A stretch of DNA of 64,000 bases, taken from contig CAIOTH010000047.1 of the NCBI GenBank assembly GCA_903861145.1, positions 62,001 to 126,000 on the forward strand, in the 5' to 3' direction. The notes under the pieces are model-generated. The model was not told where the DNA came from. It made no database searches and saw only the letters and a list, made by a program, of their open reading frames with translations. Every line of letters starts with the position of its first letter. Positions within the stretch are counted from its first letter, which is position 1. Of this stretch, positions 44,353-52,934 are shown one piece after another. A program made the position numbers and the translations under genes. This DNA comes from an uncultured Bacteroidota bacterium (GTDB taxonomy: Bacteria; Bacteroidota; Bacteroidia; Chitinophagales; LD1).

Positions 44353-45198
44353 TAGAGCAATTACACCAATATTACCGGGCAGGTGCAATGCGCCGATAGC
44401 AATAAAAGTGGGTTGCTTTTTAATAAACTCGGCCATACGATTAGCCATGCGCTCGTTACGATCTACCACTAAGGCTTTGTAGAATTTCTCTCCCTTTTTT
44501 GAATCGTCTTCACTATTGGCCGCGAGGCTATCAAGGTCCTGTGCCAGGTAATATTTGACGACATCGGAACCACCACTGCCATTGACCCGAAAAGAATCTA
44601 CTTCTTCTTTCAGCATATCTGCTTGTTCCTGGTAGGTTAAAGCATTGAGTGCGCCCAATTGCTCGGCTACGGTTTCTATACCGATAATTTTCTTTTTGGC
44701 CTTTTTAGCATTATCGTGAAAATACAGGTCGAGCACCGGTGCTTTACCTTGCAAGCCACTTGCATCGAGGCCCATGCTTGCCTCTTCAAAAATTGTCATA
44801 ATTACAACCGGCGATACGTTATCAAACATAATCATAGGCACGCCAATAAGGCCCGAGCAAATGGAATCGAGGTAACTATATTCCTTTGTCGGGATCATCT
44901 TTTGCAAACTATATCCTTTGCCCATCATCAGTTTGCTCATCATGCCCATCATATTTTTTTCGCCGGCATCGGGATCAATTTCCATAGCGAAAGCTTTGGA
45001 GGCATCGAAATAAGGTTTAGCCCGGTTGCTTAAATCTATAATGCGCGGATCCGCTACATGCATGGTGCCATATAGGTACGATGTATCTTTTAAGCCGTTA
45101 CCCGAAATTTTCCATAACAGCGATTTGTATTGAGCCTGCGTATTACTGGCCAGCAATAACAAAACAAGCGCCTGAACTACTTTAACTACCTTCTTCAT
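44314..45198 (-). CDS. TraB/GumN family protein, exported
   Basis: 294 residues. Signal peptide MKKVVKVVQALVLLLLASNTQAQ. LWKISGNGLKDTSYLYGTMHV is the N-terminal TraB/GumN motif, and AIGALHLPGNIGVIALLRKKGF the C-terminal GxxH motif with His. These residues suggest a metal-dependent hydrolase related to Tiki peptidases, not proven here. It is the family of pheromone-shutdown TraB and of GumN. Its 3' end overlaps the putative anti-sigma gene. Confidence 0.9.
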   Translation of the reverse strand: MKKVVKVVQALVLLLLASNTQAQYKSLLWKISGNGLKDTSYLYGTMHVADPRIIDLSNRAKPYFDASKAFAMEIDPDAGEKNMMGMMSKLMMGKGYSLQKMIPTKEYSYLDSICSGLIGVPMIMFDNVSPVVIMTIFEEASMGLDASGLQGKAPVLDLYFHDNAKKAKKKIIGIETVAEQLGALNALTYQEQADMLKEEVDSFRVNGSGGSDVVKYYLAQDLDSLAANSEDDSKKGEKFYKALVVDRNERMANRMAEFIKKQPTFIAIGALHLPGNIGVIALLRKKGFTVEPVL

Positions 45199-45361
45199 TT
45201 TTTTCTTCTTTTGTTTTCCGGTTTATATGACTGTTACAAACCAGGATTCCATAAAGGCCCGAAATTAAGTTAAGAACGTAGCCGGCAATACTTTTATGCC
45301 AAAAAATGAGTTTTATTATGAACTTTGATTGCTTTTAATGAATAAACGGCTGCATTAAACC

Positions 45362-45940
45362 ATGATAGTAATAGACGATAAAACCATTAGCGACGACGTT
45401 GTTGAAGAACAATTTGTATGTGACTTAAATGCCTGTAAGGGAGCTTGTTGCATAGAAGGAGATTTTGGTGCTCCGCTTGATAAAAGCGAGTTGCCGATAC
45501 TGGATGACATTTATGAAAAGGTGAAGCCCTACCTAACGCCGGAAGGAATTAGAACCATAGAAAAGCAAGGCAAGTACGTTTACGTAAAAGAAACCAAAGA
45601 ATATTGCACGCCCCTGATGGAAAAGGACAAGGGCTGCGCCTGGTTAAATTACGATAGCAACGGCGTGGTTATTTGCGCCATTGAAAAGGCCTACCGCGAA
45701 GGAATTGTTGATTTTAAAAAGCCGGTATCGTGCCATTTATACCCCATCCGCATTACCAAATACAAGCATTACGACGCGGTTAATTACGAACGCTGGCATA
45801 TTTGCAAGGCCGCCTGCAAAAACGGCAAGGCGTTGAAGGTTCCGGTATATAAATTCCTGAAGGAAGCGCTGATAAGAAAATATGGTGCTGACTTTTACGC
45901 TACGCTGGAGTTAACGGTTCAGGAAAAATTCAAGAAATAA
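45362..45940 (+). CDS. DUF3109 family Cys-rich protein
   Basis: 192 residues. Eight or more Cys in the pattern CDLNACKGACC (near residue 20), CTPL, KGCAW, VICAI, SCHLYP and HICKAAC, typical of DUF3109 and similar to YkgJ-type Cys clusters that may bind iron-sulfur or zinc. No signal peptide or membrane helix. The role is unknown. It is widespread in Bacteroidota. Flanked by PBP1A downstream, 120 nt away. Confidence 0.88.
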   Translation: MIVIDDKTISDDVVEEQFVCDLNACKGACCIEGDFGAPLDKSELPILDDIYEKVKPYLTPEGIRTIEKQGKYVYVKETKEYCTPLMEKDKGCAWLNYDSNGVVICAIEKAYREGIVDFKKPVSCHLYPIRITKYKHYDAVNYERWHICKAACKNGKALKVPVYKFLKEALIRKYGADFYATLELTVQEKFKK

Positions 45941-46060
45941 TTGTCTTGTCTACTACTCAATACCCTGTTATTGTTATAATGATTTTGGCATAAATGCGTT
46001 TATGTGTTATCCTGAAAAGTAAATTCGCCTGAGAAGAGGTTAATACTGTTTTAAGAAAAC

Positions 46061-48445
46061 ATGGCAAAATCAAAATTCAACGCTAAAGATTTTTGGAGGG
46101 CATTTAAATGGGTGCAGATTGTACTGTGGTCGTTTATTGGATTGATAGTGCTGTTTTTTATGGGCGTGAACTACGGTATGTTAGGCAAGCTGCCTGATTT
46201 AGATGCTATTCAAAACCCGAATAATTCAGTTTCTACAACCATTTACTCTTCGGACTATGAAGTGCTGGGTAGTTATTACACTGAAAACAGGATTGAAATA
46301 AGCTACGATGAACTATCTCCATACCTTGTAAGGGGTTTAGTGGCTACCGAGGATAAACGCTTTTACGACCACTCGGGCATTGACCTTAAAGGGCTTTTTC
46401 GGGCAGTAGTAATGACCGGTATTTTAAGAAGAAATGAGGGGGGGGGAAGTACGCTAACCCAACAGTTGGCCAAGAACCTTTTTCATCGCGATTTTGAACA
46501 CGCAGGGAGGTGGCAACGTTCAACACAAAAAATAAAGGAATGGGTTTTGGCCGCTAAGCTTGAGCGAACATTTACCAAAGAAGAACTGATAGACATTTAC
46601 TATAACACCGTTGAGTTTGGTTCGCTTTCGTACGGTATTAAAACAGCATCCTTCACCTATTTCTACAAGGACCCGAAAGATTTAAAACCGGAAGAGGCGG
46701 CTTTGTTGGTGGCCATTGTAAATGCCCCATCGCACCTTAACCCCAGGCGCTACCCTGAACGTGCAATTGTGCGCCGCAATCTTGTTTTAGACAGAATGAA
46801 AGAGGCAGATTTTATAAGCAAAACGCAGTGCGACTCGCTAAAAAAGCTGAAGATAAAACTGAACTATCATAACCCGGATTTTAGAGCGGGACTGGCGACT
46901 TACCTGCGCGAAAACCTAAGACAGGAATTGCAAAACTGGTGCGATAAAAATCCTAAACCGGACGGCAGTAAATGGAACATTTATGAGGACGGTTTGAAAG
47001 TATTTACAACCATCGACTCGCGCATGCAACGCGATGCAGAAGATGCGATGGCCGAGCATTTGACCGCTTTGCAGGATGCTTATTTTAAAGAGTGGCATGG
47101 AAAAGACCCTTGGAAATTTGGCGCCAAGGCTAAACCGGATCTGTTGAACAAAATGGTTAGGGAGAGCGAGCGATATCAAGGCATGAAGGCTGATGGAAAA
47201 ACTGATGAGGAAATAAAAGAAGCCTTCGATACCAAAATACCGATGACCATTTTTTCGTGGCACGGCAATAAGATTTTAAGTGAGGATACTACGATGAGTC
47301 CGCTGGATTCGTTGCGGTATTATTTACAGATTATTCAAGTAGGTTTTATTGCTGCCGATGCAAAGACCGGTGAAATAAAGGCATGGATTGGCGGACCGAA
47401 CATTCGGTATTTTCAGTTAGACCATGCCAAGAAAAGTACGAAGCGACAAGTTGGCTCGACCATGAAACCATTTTTGTATGGCATGGCGCTTGAAAGAAAT
47501 TATGAGCCCTGTACGCTAGTGCCTTACCTATCGCCAGAGTGCGCCGGTATAGATGCCAGCTGGAACCCAGAGGGCAGTGGTAAGTTTGAAGAAGGGCAAA
47601 TGGTGCCTATGAAAGACGGGCTTGCTTTTTCGGATAACCGGATAACGGCGCGTATTATGTGCGAAATAGGCAACCCGCAGTTGTTAGTTGATTTTGCAAG
47701 GCGGTGTGAAATTGAAAGCCCGCTGGATGCCGTGCCTTCGCTTTGTTTAGGTACTTGTGATATTTCGTTGTACGAAATGGTTGGTGCTTATACCTGCTTT
47801 GCCAATTTGGGCACCTACAGTAAACCCTATTTTATTAAAAAGATTGAGGACCGCGATGGCAACGTTTTGGCACAGTTTACCGAAACGCATAAAGAAGCTA
47901 TTCCTGAAAAAACGGCTTATACGGTTACCGAAATGCTGAAAGGTGTTATTAATAAGGGCACAGCAGCCCGTTTACGTGGACGCTATGGGCTGGATATGCC
48001 ACTTGCGGGCAAAACCGGAACTACCCAAAGTAACAGTGATGCCTGGTTTATGTGTTATAACCCAGACATTGTTGTAGGCGCCTGGGTGGGCTTTGAGCAG
48101 CCTAGCGTGCATTTTGCCAGCAATACCTCGGGAGCGGGCGCAACGGCAGCTATGCCCATTGTAGGGGGCTTTTTAAAGCGCATATTTGCTGACCGTGTGT
48201 TGCAGGTACCTAGAAATGAGTTTGCTTTACCGGGAGACTCGACTATACTTTACAATTTTGATTGCGCACCAATACCGATAGATACGAGTCAAAAAAAAAG
48301 TCCAATAATTAAGGTTTTCGAAAAAATAAAAGATGCATTTACACCGAAACACAGGGAAGCTAATACTGATACCGTCGTTCGTGGGCGAAGACGACACAAG
48401 CATCATACCCGAGCAGGTAAAGACGACGATATTACCACTAACTGA
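46061..48445 (+). CDS. Penicillin-binding protein 1A (bifunctional transglycosylase/transpeptidase)
   Basis: 794 residues. An N-terminal membrane anchor at about 15-40 is followed by the GT51 transglycosylase with ATEDKRFYDHSGID and GGSTLTQQLAKN. The transpeptidase has the active Ser466 in GSTMKPF (S-T-M-K), the SDN motif in FSDNRITA and KTG in AGKTGTTQSNSDAWF. The C-terminus is basic (GRRRHKHH). It polymerises and cross-links peptidoglycan in the periplasm. Its last 113 nt overlap the next gene in another frame. Confidence 0.96.
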   Translation: MAKSKFNAKDFWRAFKWVQIVLWSFIGLIVLFFMGVNYGMLGKLPDLDAIQNPNNSVSTTIYSSDYEVLGSYYTENRIEISYDELSPYLVRGLVATEDKRFYDHSGIDLKGLFRAVVMTGILRRNEGGGSTLTQQLAKNLFHRDFEHAGRWQRSTQKIKEWVLAAKLERTFTKEELIDIYYNTVEFGSLSYGIKTASFTYFYKDPKDLKPEEAALLVAIVNAPSHLNPRRYPERAIVRRNLVLDRMKEADFISKTQCDSLKKLKIKLNYHNPDFRAGLATYLRENLRQELQNWCDKNPKPDGSKWNIYEDGLKVFTTIDSRMQRDAEDAMAEHLTALQDAYFKEWHGKDPWKFGAKAKPDLLNKMVRESERYQGMKADGKTDEEIKEAFDTKIPMTIFSWHGNKILSEDTTMSPLDSLRYYLQIIQVGFIAADAKTGEIKAWIGGPNIRYFQLDHAKKSTKRQVGSTMKPFLYGMALERNYEPCTLVPYLSPECAGIDASWNPEGSGKFEEGQMVPMKDGLAFSDNRITARIMCEIGNPQLLVDFARRCEIESPLDAVPSLCLGTCDISLYEMVGAYTCFANLGTYSKPYFIKKIEDRDGNVLAQFTETHKEAIPEKTAYTVTEMLKGVINKGTAARLRGRYGLDMPLAGKTGTTQSNSDAWFMCYNPDIVVGAWVGFEQPSVHFASNTSGAGATAAMPIVGGFLKRIFADRVLQVPRNEFALPGDSTILYNFDCAPIPIDTSQKKSPIIKVFEKIKDAFTPKHREANTDTVVRGRRRHKHHTRAGKDDDITTN

Positions 48446-49046
48446 GTTTATTGTTGAGAATGCCAAAACGGCGCGCCGATACTTACGAGCTATTGGATAC
48501 AAAAAGAACTTTGATACAGAGGTAACCATCCATGAGTTAGATAAACACGCCCAGCATCAAAACTGCGAATCGTTATTACACGGTGTTCTACAGGGCACAG
48601 ATTGCGGTCTTATATCTGAAGCAGGCAACCCGTGCATTGCAGACCCAGGGCATGAGATTGTAGCTTATGCTCATAAACGAAGTATACAGGTAGTGCCTTT
48701 AGTGGGCCCAAGTTCCATTTTACTAGCCCTTATCAGCTCAGGATTTAATGGACAACAATTTACCTTTAACGGTTATATACCTATACAAAACCCGGAGCGG
48801 AGTAAGAAAATTAGGAACATGGAAAGCAACAGCCGGTTAGCTACCCAAATATTTATGGAAACGCCTTTCCGTAATCAAAACATGCTGGATGAAATTTTGA
48901 AGACCTGTTTAGATGAAACCATGTTGTGCATTGCCTGCGACTTAACCTTACCTACCGAATATATAAAAACACAAACCGTTAAAGCCTGGCGGAAGAATAC
49001 AGAGAACTTTCAAAAGCGGTACTGTATTTTTTTGTTGGGGCGGTAA
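48333..49046 (+). CDS. RsmI-like SAM-dependent tetrapyrrole methylase-fold methyltransferase
   Basis: 237 residues. KLILIPSFVGED starts the fold, EFIVENAKTARRYLRAIGYK follows, and the SAM-binding GLISEAGNPCIADPGHEIVAYAH is the TP-methylase motif. It resembles the 16S rRNA 2'-O-methyltransferase RsmI, but in the shorter Bacteroidota form. Its conserved N-terminus begins with MHLHRNTGKLILIPS, so ATG 48333 is the start, inside the last 113 nt of PBP1A, read in another frame. A rRNA target is inferred. Confidence 0.88.
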   Translation: MHLHRNTGKLILIPSFVGEDDTSIIPEQVKTTILPLTEFIVENAKTARRYLRAIGYKKNFDTEVTIHELDKHAQHQNCESLLHGVLQGTDCGLISEAGNPCIADPGHEIVAYAHKRSIQVVPLVGPSSILLALISSGFNGQQFTFNGYIPIQNPERSKKIRNMESNSRLATQIFMETPFRNQNMLDEILKTCLDETMLCIACDLTLPTEYIKTQTVKAWRKNTENFQKRYCIFLLGR

Positions 49047-49056
49047 ATACGAATGC

Positions 49057-49188
49057 AATAGAACGCTGATTTATTATGATCATTATTATTAAAGCCAATG
49101 ATTAAAACATACAAAGGCCATGTCTTCAAAAAGCTTTTATTAAATAATTGTATTGATCATAACCATCATAATAAATCAGCGTTCTATT
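49057..49188. repeat. 132-bp long inverted repeat (hairpin)
   Basis: Arms 49057-49080 and 49165-49188 are 24 bp with perfect complementarity (starting AATAGAACGCTGATTTATTA). Weaker pairing continues into the centre through ATGATC/GATCAT segments. The hairpin sits between the methyltransferase stop and tRNA-Thr. It has no coding potential or transposase. It may act in termination or be a repeat of a dispersed family. Confidence 0.75.
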
Positions 49189-49210
49189 ATTCTTTTGCAT
49201 TTAAATAATG

Positions 49211-49283
49211 AGCCGATGGTGGGACTCGAACCCGCGACCAACGCATTACGAATGCGCTACTCTACCAACTGAGCTACATCGGC
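49211..49283 (-). tRNA. tRNA-Thr (anticodon CGT)
   Basis: 73 nt with all arms. The acceptor stem is GCCGATG/CATCGGC with discriminator U. D-stem GCUC/GAGU. The anticodon loop TTCGTAA gives CGT, hence Thr. The T-loop is TTCGAGT. The T-stem has one C-A mismatch (positions 50-64). CCA is not encoded. The phosphatidylserine decarboxylase gene ends 13 nt upstream on the same strand, so it may be cotranscribed. Confidence 0.95.
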
Positions 49284-49295
49284 AAATACAGTTTA

Positions 49296-49937
49296 CTAAT
49301 TTACTGCTTTCCCCAGAATAGTTTCTCCATCAATTGTTACATCTCCGTTTTTAACCAATACTTCTACATCGTGGGGTAATAGCACTGTAACCTGGCTACC
49401 TAATTTTATTAAACCAATTACATCGCCTTGTTTAACTGCCTGGCCGGGTTTGGTATAATCTACAATTCTACGCGCTAAAAAACCTGCAATTTGAATAACC
49501 TTATATTTTTTACCGGTAGGTGTTTCCATTAAATATTCGTTGTGTTCATTTTCGAAACGAATACCGTATTCATTACTCATTTGGACGGCATTATGAAAAC
49601 TACCATGGGTGTATGTTTCGGTAACTACCTTTCCATCGACCGGTGCACGCTGGTAATGTACATTGGTAACATCCATTTGAATTGAAATGATTGTGCCTGC
49701 AGTATCCACATCTTTTGTCCACACGTTGATAGCGCCGTATTCTTCTTTGGTAACTACTAAGGATTGGCTATTCCATTTATGAATAGATACAATTTTACCG
49801 TTAGCAGGACTAACAAAAACCTGAGAATTACCAGGTATATTACGATTAGGCTGACGCAAAAACCAGACCTGGTAGTATGTAAATAAAAAGACGGTAAGTG
49901 CAATTGCCGTGTAGATAAGCCCCTTTAAAAATTTCAT
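49296..49937 (-). CDS. psd: Phosphatidylserine decarboxylase, short form proenzyme
   Basis: 213 residues. An N-terminal membrane segment (LIYTAIALTVFLFTYYQVWF). VSPANGKIVSI and NVHYQRAPVDGKV are the Psd motifs. The pyruvoyl-forming cleavage site would be Gly180-Ser181 in IKLGSQVTVLLP, where the usual short-form motif is FGSRVD. Serine becomes pyruvoyl after self-cleavage, and the enzyme makes phosphatidylethanolamine. The substituted residues around the site are odd, but the core Gly-Ser is kept. Confidence 0.88.
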   Translation of the reverse strand: MKFLKGLIYTAIALTVFLFTYYQVWFLRQPNRNIPGNSQVFVSPANGKIVSIHKWNSQSLVVTKEEYGAINVWTKDVDTAGTIISIQMDVTNVHYQRAPVDGKVVTETYTHGSFHNAVQMSNEYGIRFENEHNEYLMETPTGKKYKVIQIAGFLARRIVDYTKPGQAVKQGDVIGLIKLGSQVTVLLPHDVEVLVKNGDVTIDGETILGKAVN

Positions 49938-49976
49938 GTAGTTCTGCTTGGTTTGAATATCAAACCTACATAAAAT

Positions 49977-50771
49977 CTACTTCTCTTCTCTTTCTTCGGC
50001 TTGTAATGACAACGGATCAGTGAATTGGTATCTGCCGTATTTGTCTACACTTACATCAGGTACCCGTTTATTTTTTTCGAAGAACTTATAGCCCACCAAC
50101 AAATTATCCCAAAATTCTTCATGTTGTTTATAAGGATCGAAGCTGAGGTAATAAGTCATATTCTCGGGCGTCATTCTAAAAGGAAAAATTTGAACCGGTA
50201 TTTTTTGCTGACCATTACTGCATGCTTTAACAGCACACATGTAAATATCTTCGATGTAGTAATTACTCATAGCTAAACAACCAGCACTACATTGTGCACC
50301 ATGAATAAAAATATTACCTCCCTTCCTTTCAGCTTCGCTTAGCTTAGTATCACTTTCGTTAGGATAGTTAATACCTAAAGACAAATAATAACTGCTTTGG
50401 GGATTGAAATCGTTGATGTAATAAAAACCTTCAGGCACTTGCATATCGCCTTGTTGGCGTTTAGGGCCTAATAGGCCGGATAAGGCATAAATATCGAACT
50501 GTTTGAACTTTACATATTTTCCATCAGATCTTTGCACCCAAACTTCCATAACTGCTTCCATTTTAAAAACCCTGACAACCATATTTCCAAAGGTCTCTTC
50601 AGGAATTTCCAGTGAACGGCATTTCATTTTAATTAACTCCTCCTTACGCTCATAAACATCCTTTAGCTTTGGCAAACCCTTCTGAATTTCTTCAAACGAT
50701 TGCTTTTCGGGCCTAAATGCTGAGCCAACGAGAAAAACCACTAAGAGAAAGCAGACCTTCAAAATTTTCAT
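49977..50771 (-). CDS. L,D-transpeptidase family protein (YkuD domain)
   Basis: 264 residues. Signal sequence MKILKVCFLLVVFLVGSAFR. A charged helical stretch to about residue 65 is followed by the YkuD domain. The catalytic motif is IFIHGAQCSAGCLAMSN, with His, the SxGC Cys and the extra Cys four residues before it. DMQVPEGFYYINDFNPQS is the preceding substrate-binding part. It cross-links peptidoglycan or attaches proteins to it. ATG 50771 is preferred over the TTG at 50780. It borders the gene-free region. Confidence 0.88.
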   Translation of the reverse strand: MKILKVCFLLVVFLVGSAFRPEKQSFEEIQKGLPKLKDVYERKEELIKMKCRSLEIPEETFGNMVVRVFKMEAVMEVWVQRSDGKYVKFKQFDIYALSGLLGPKRQQGDMQVPEGFYYINDFNPQSSYYLSLGINYPNESDTKLSEAERKGGNIFIHGAQCSAGCLAMSNYYIEDIYMCAVKACSNGQQKIPVQIFPFRMTPENMTYYLSFDPYKQHEEFWDNLLVGYKFFEKNKRVPDVSVDKYGRYQFTDPLSLQAEEREEK

Positions 50772-51271
50772 AAGCCACAAGTGTCATATTAGCAGGGGGA
50801 TTACATATTTTCTTTGTTTTTATACGTGGCTTAAAAAATAAAGTGCCCAAAATCAACAGGTTTTAAGCAATGCACACCTTGTATTATAATAGTTTGTTTA
50901 ATTAATTAATAGAACAGTTATTACTAGCTGTGTGAATTTATAGCCTAAGTTGAGGCCATAAAATTTTGAGTTCACAATAATAGACAGTTGTGCACCGTAA
51001 TCCACATAAAAAAGGCACATTAAATGTATGTAAATCAAGCAACTATATACCTTATACACAAGCTGTGGAAACCCCTGTTGACATCGCAAAAGGCATAACT
51101 TTTGGCTAACACACTGTTAACCTAAGTGTGGATTACGTGAATTGTGTGAACATTGAAAAAGCAGAAAACCGCGAAGTTTTTAAAATTGATTTTCCAAAGA
51201 AACTTTCGGGTCAGTTACCAACTGTTTTTTTGGGTTACCAACAGGCCTTTTTGTGGGTAACGTAAAACGCT
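50772..51271. other. Gene-free region with AT-rich block and DnaA-box-like cluster (candidate oriC)
   Basis: No gene in 500 nt. DnaA-box-like 9-mers: 51052-51060 TTATACACA, identical to E. coli R2. 50998-51006 TAATCCACA and 51127-51135, the same on the other strand, within a perfect 11-bp inverted repeat. 51252-51260 (minus) TTACCCACA, one base off TTATCCACA. Weaker ones at 50929-50937, 51064-51072 and 51143-51151 (minus). An A/T-only rich block lies at 50881-50924. This resembles an origin, but gene orientation on both sides points toward it, which an origin would not favour. Confidence 0.5.
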
Positions 51272-52819
51272 CTATTTGGGCTTTATTTCCAACAATTTTA
51301 ACTGGCGGCCCTCAACGTCAAAATCAACAATCTTCTCTTCGGTGAATAATATACGCCCGGTAGAACTGACGTATATATGGTTTAGACTTACAAAAAAGTC
51401 CTCGGAGGTATGCACTATTTTTTGAGTGGTGGATTCGGTGCCATTCGCCAGTAGCTTTGTGCCTAATAAATAGAGGCCATGTTCGTCATCGGCTGCGCAA
51501 TCTTCATTATAGAACAAGAAAACATCGTTACCCAGGCGGGATGCCTGTGCAGAGAACGCGGAATAGATGTTATGAGCGCTTTGATGCTTATCAATAAAAT
51601 CGGCCGCCTTAATGGTCATACTTTCGTCCAACCGGTAGGCTAAGAGGTAATGCCGTTCAAAAAGCGTTGTGCTTAGACCGGTAACTTTATCTTTTGAGTC
51701 CGTACTATGCCGGCATTCAGCAATTAGCATAAAATTGCCGCCATCTAAAGGTATGATTTGACGGCCCTCTACATACTCTAAGCCCTGGGCCCGGTTGTTT
51801 TGATAGGAGGCCGCTTTAGAAGTAAACTTTACATCAGGTATTATTTCCTGTGACGCAGTGGGGGTAAAATCAGGCAGGTAGCCTTTTATGGAAATATTTT
51901 TTAAAACACTGCTGCGCTCATTCATATAATGGTCAAAGGCAACTACCAATTGCCCGTTGTTGAGACAGGCAATCAAGGGGTCGTTATTAATTAACGCATC
52001 ATGGCCGGGGTTTGTTGAAGGTAACATGAGCATGGGCGCCTCATCATCGGTATTTGTTTTATTGATAGAGAAAAAATAAAACCGGTGGGCCCGTTTGTCT
52101 TTGGTATCCGGGTGCAAAGGGTCTTCCTGTATTCGGGCCTCTAAAAAAACCTGGCCAGTGTTGCTTACAACGATGCGTTTAAAGTTTACCAGGTCTTTAT
52201 CTGTTTTTAAAGTGTAACGATGCTCAAAAACAGCATCGGTTATATTATCAAGGAGCAACACCTTAAACTTACTTTGCCGGAAATAGTGTTTTATAACAAT
52301 AGCCGTTTTGCTTTGGTCTTCGCTTTGGGCAATATCAATGCCGCTGGCTGCAAAATGTTCTTTAGCCTCATCAAAAACCACTACCGGTTCCCCTGCCGGT
52401 AATAAGGTAACCGGGTCGTAATCCTGGCGCAGAATTTTTGGTATTTGTTTGTATCCATCGCGGCCGTCAACCATGTTAGGTCGGTCGGGTAGGTGCTCGG
52501 TACGAGAGTAGAAAATGCAAAGCTTTTTATCTACAATAGCCGCCTTCAGGTAATCGGTTTTTTCGCCGAAGGGCTGGTATACCGGTGAGCTTTTTGCTAT
52601 TGGAAAGCCGGCAGCATATTTTAAAATATAAAACCGGGCAGGCTTTTCGGGGTGGTTGGGTTTTTCAAAACCAATTACGTACCACGAGCCATTATAATCG
52701 CCCAGGACTTCTATCGCCGGTTGGTCAATAATTGAGCTGGTTTTAATGTCAAAACCGGCGGCATAACCACGCAGAAGAAGGAAGCAGTAAAAAAGGGGGA
52801 AAAGCAAAAAATTTTTCAA
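51272..52819 (-). CDS. Secreted protein of unknown function, probably beta-propeller
   Basis: 515 residues. Signal peptide MKNFLLFPLFYCFLLLRGYAAG. The rest consists of short repeated beta strands with GDYNGSWYVIGFEKP, VVFDEAKEHFA and VSNTGQVFLEARIQEDP, as in WD-like or kelch-like propellers, but no named repeat is certain. It starts at a TTG (52819), the only start that gives the signal peptide. No family recognised. Confidence 0.7.
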   Translation of the reverse strand: MKNFLLFPLFYCFLLLRGYAAGFDIKTSSIIDQPAIEVLGDYNGSWYVIGFEKPNHPEKPARFYILKYAAGFPIAKSSPVYQPFGEKTDYLKAAIVDKKLCIFYSRTEHLPDRPNMVDGRDGYKQIPKILRQDYDPVTLLPAGEPVVVFDEAKEHFAASGIDIAQSEDQSKTAIVIKHYFRQSKFKVLLLDNITDAVFEHRYTLKTDKDLVNFKRIVVSNTGQVFLEARIQEDPLHPDTKDKRAHRFYFFSINKTNTDDEAPMLMLPSTNPGHDALINNDPLIACLNNGQLVVAFDHYMNERSSVLKNISIKGYLPDFTPTASQEIIPDVKFTSKAASYQNNRAQGLEYVEGRQIIPLDGGNFMLIAECRHSTDSKDKVTGLSTTLFERHYLLAYRLDESMTIKAADFIDKHQSAHNIYSAFSAQASRLGNDVFLFYNEDCAADDEHGLYLLGTKLLANGTESTTQKIVHTSEDFFVSLNHIYVSSTGRILFTEEKIVDFDVEGRQLKLLEIKPK

Positions 52820-52934
52820 AAACAGCGGGGTTTAAAAAATAAAAATAGGCCCTTTAAAGCGACGTACTGTAGATAAAGCATGATTAGTTTTAACGGGCTA
52901 AACAAGCCTGTTGATTTATTTGGACGCGACCCGA

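Noticed and set aside
49057-49283. Integration site at tRNA-Thr
   Set aside because: No integrase gene, no repeat of the tRNA 3' end and no change in gene content nearby. The inverted repeat alone is not evidence of an island.
52860-52934. Hairpin around GGCT/AGCC after the T9SS protein
   Set aside because: The stem is short with a mismatch, and no T-run follows on the minus strand.
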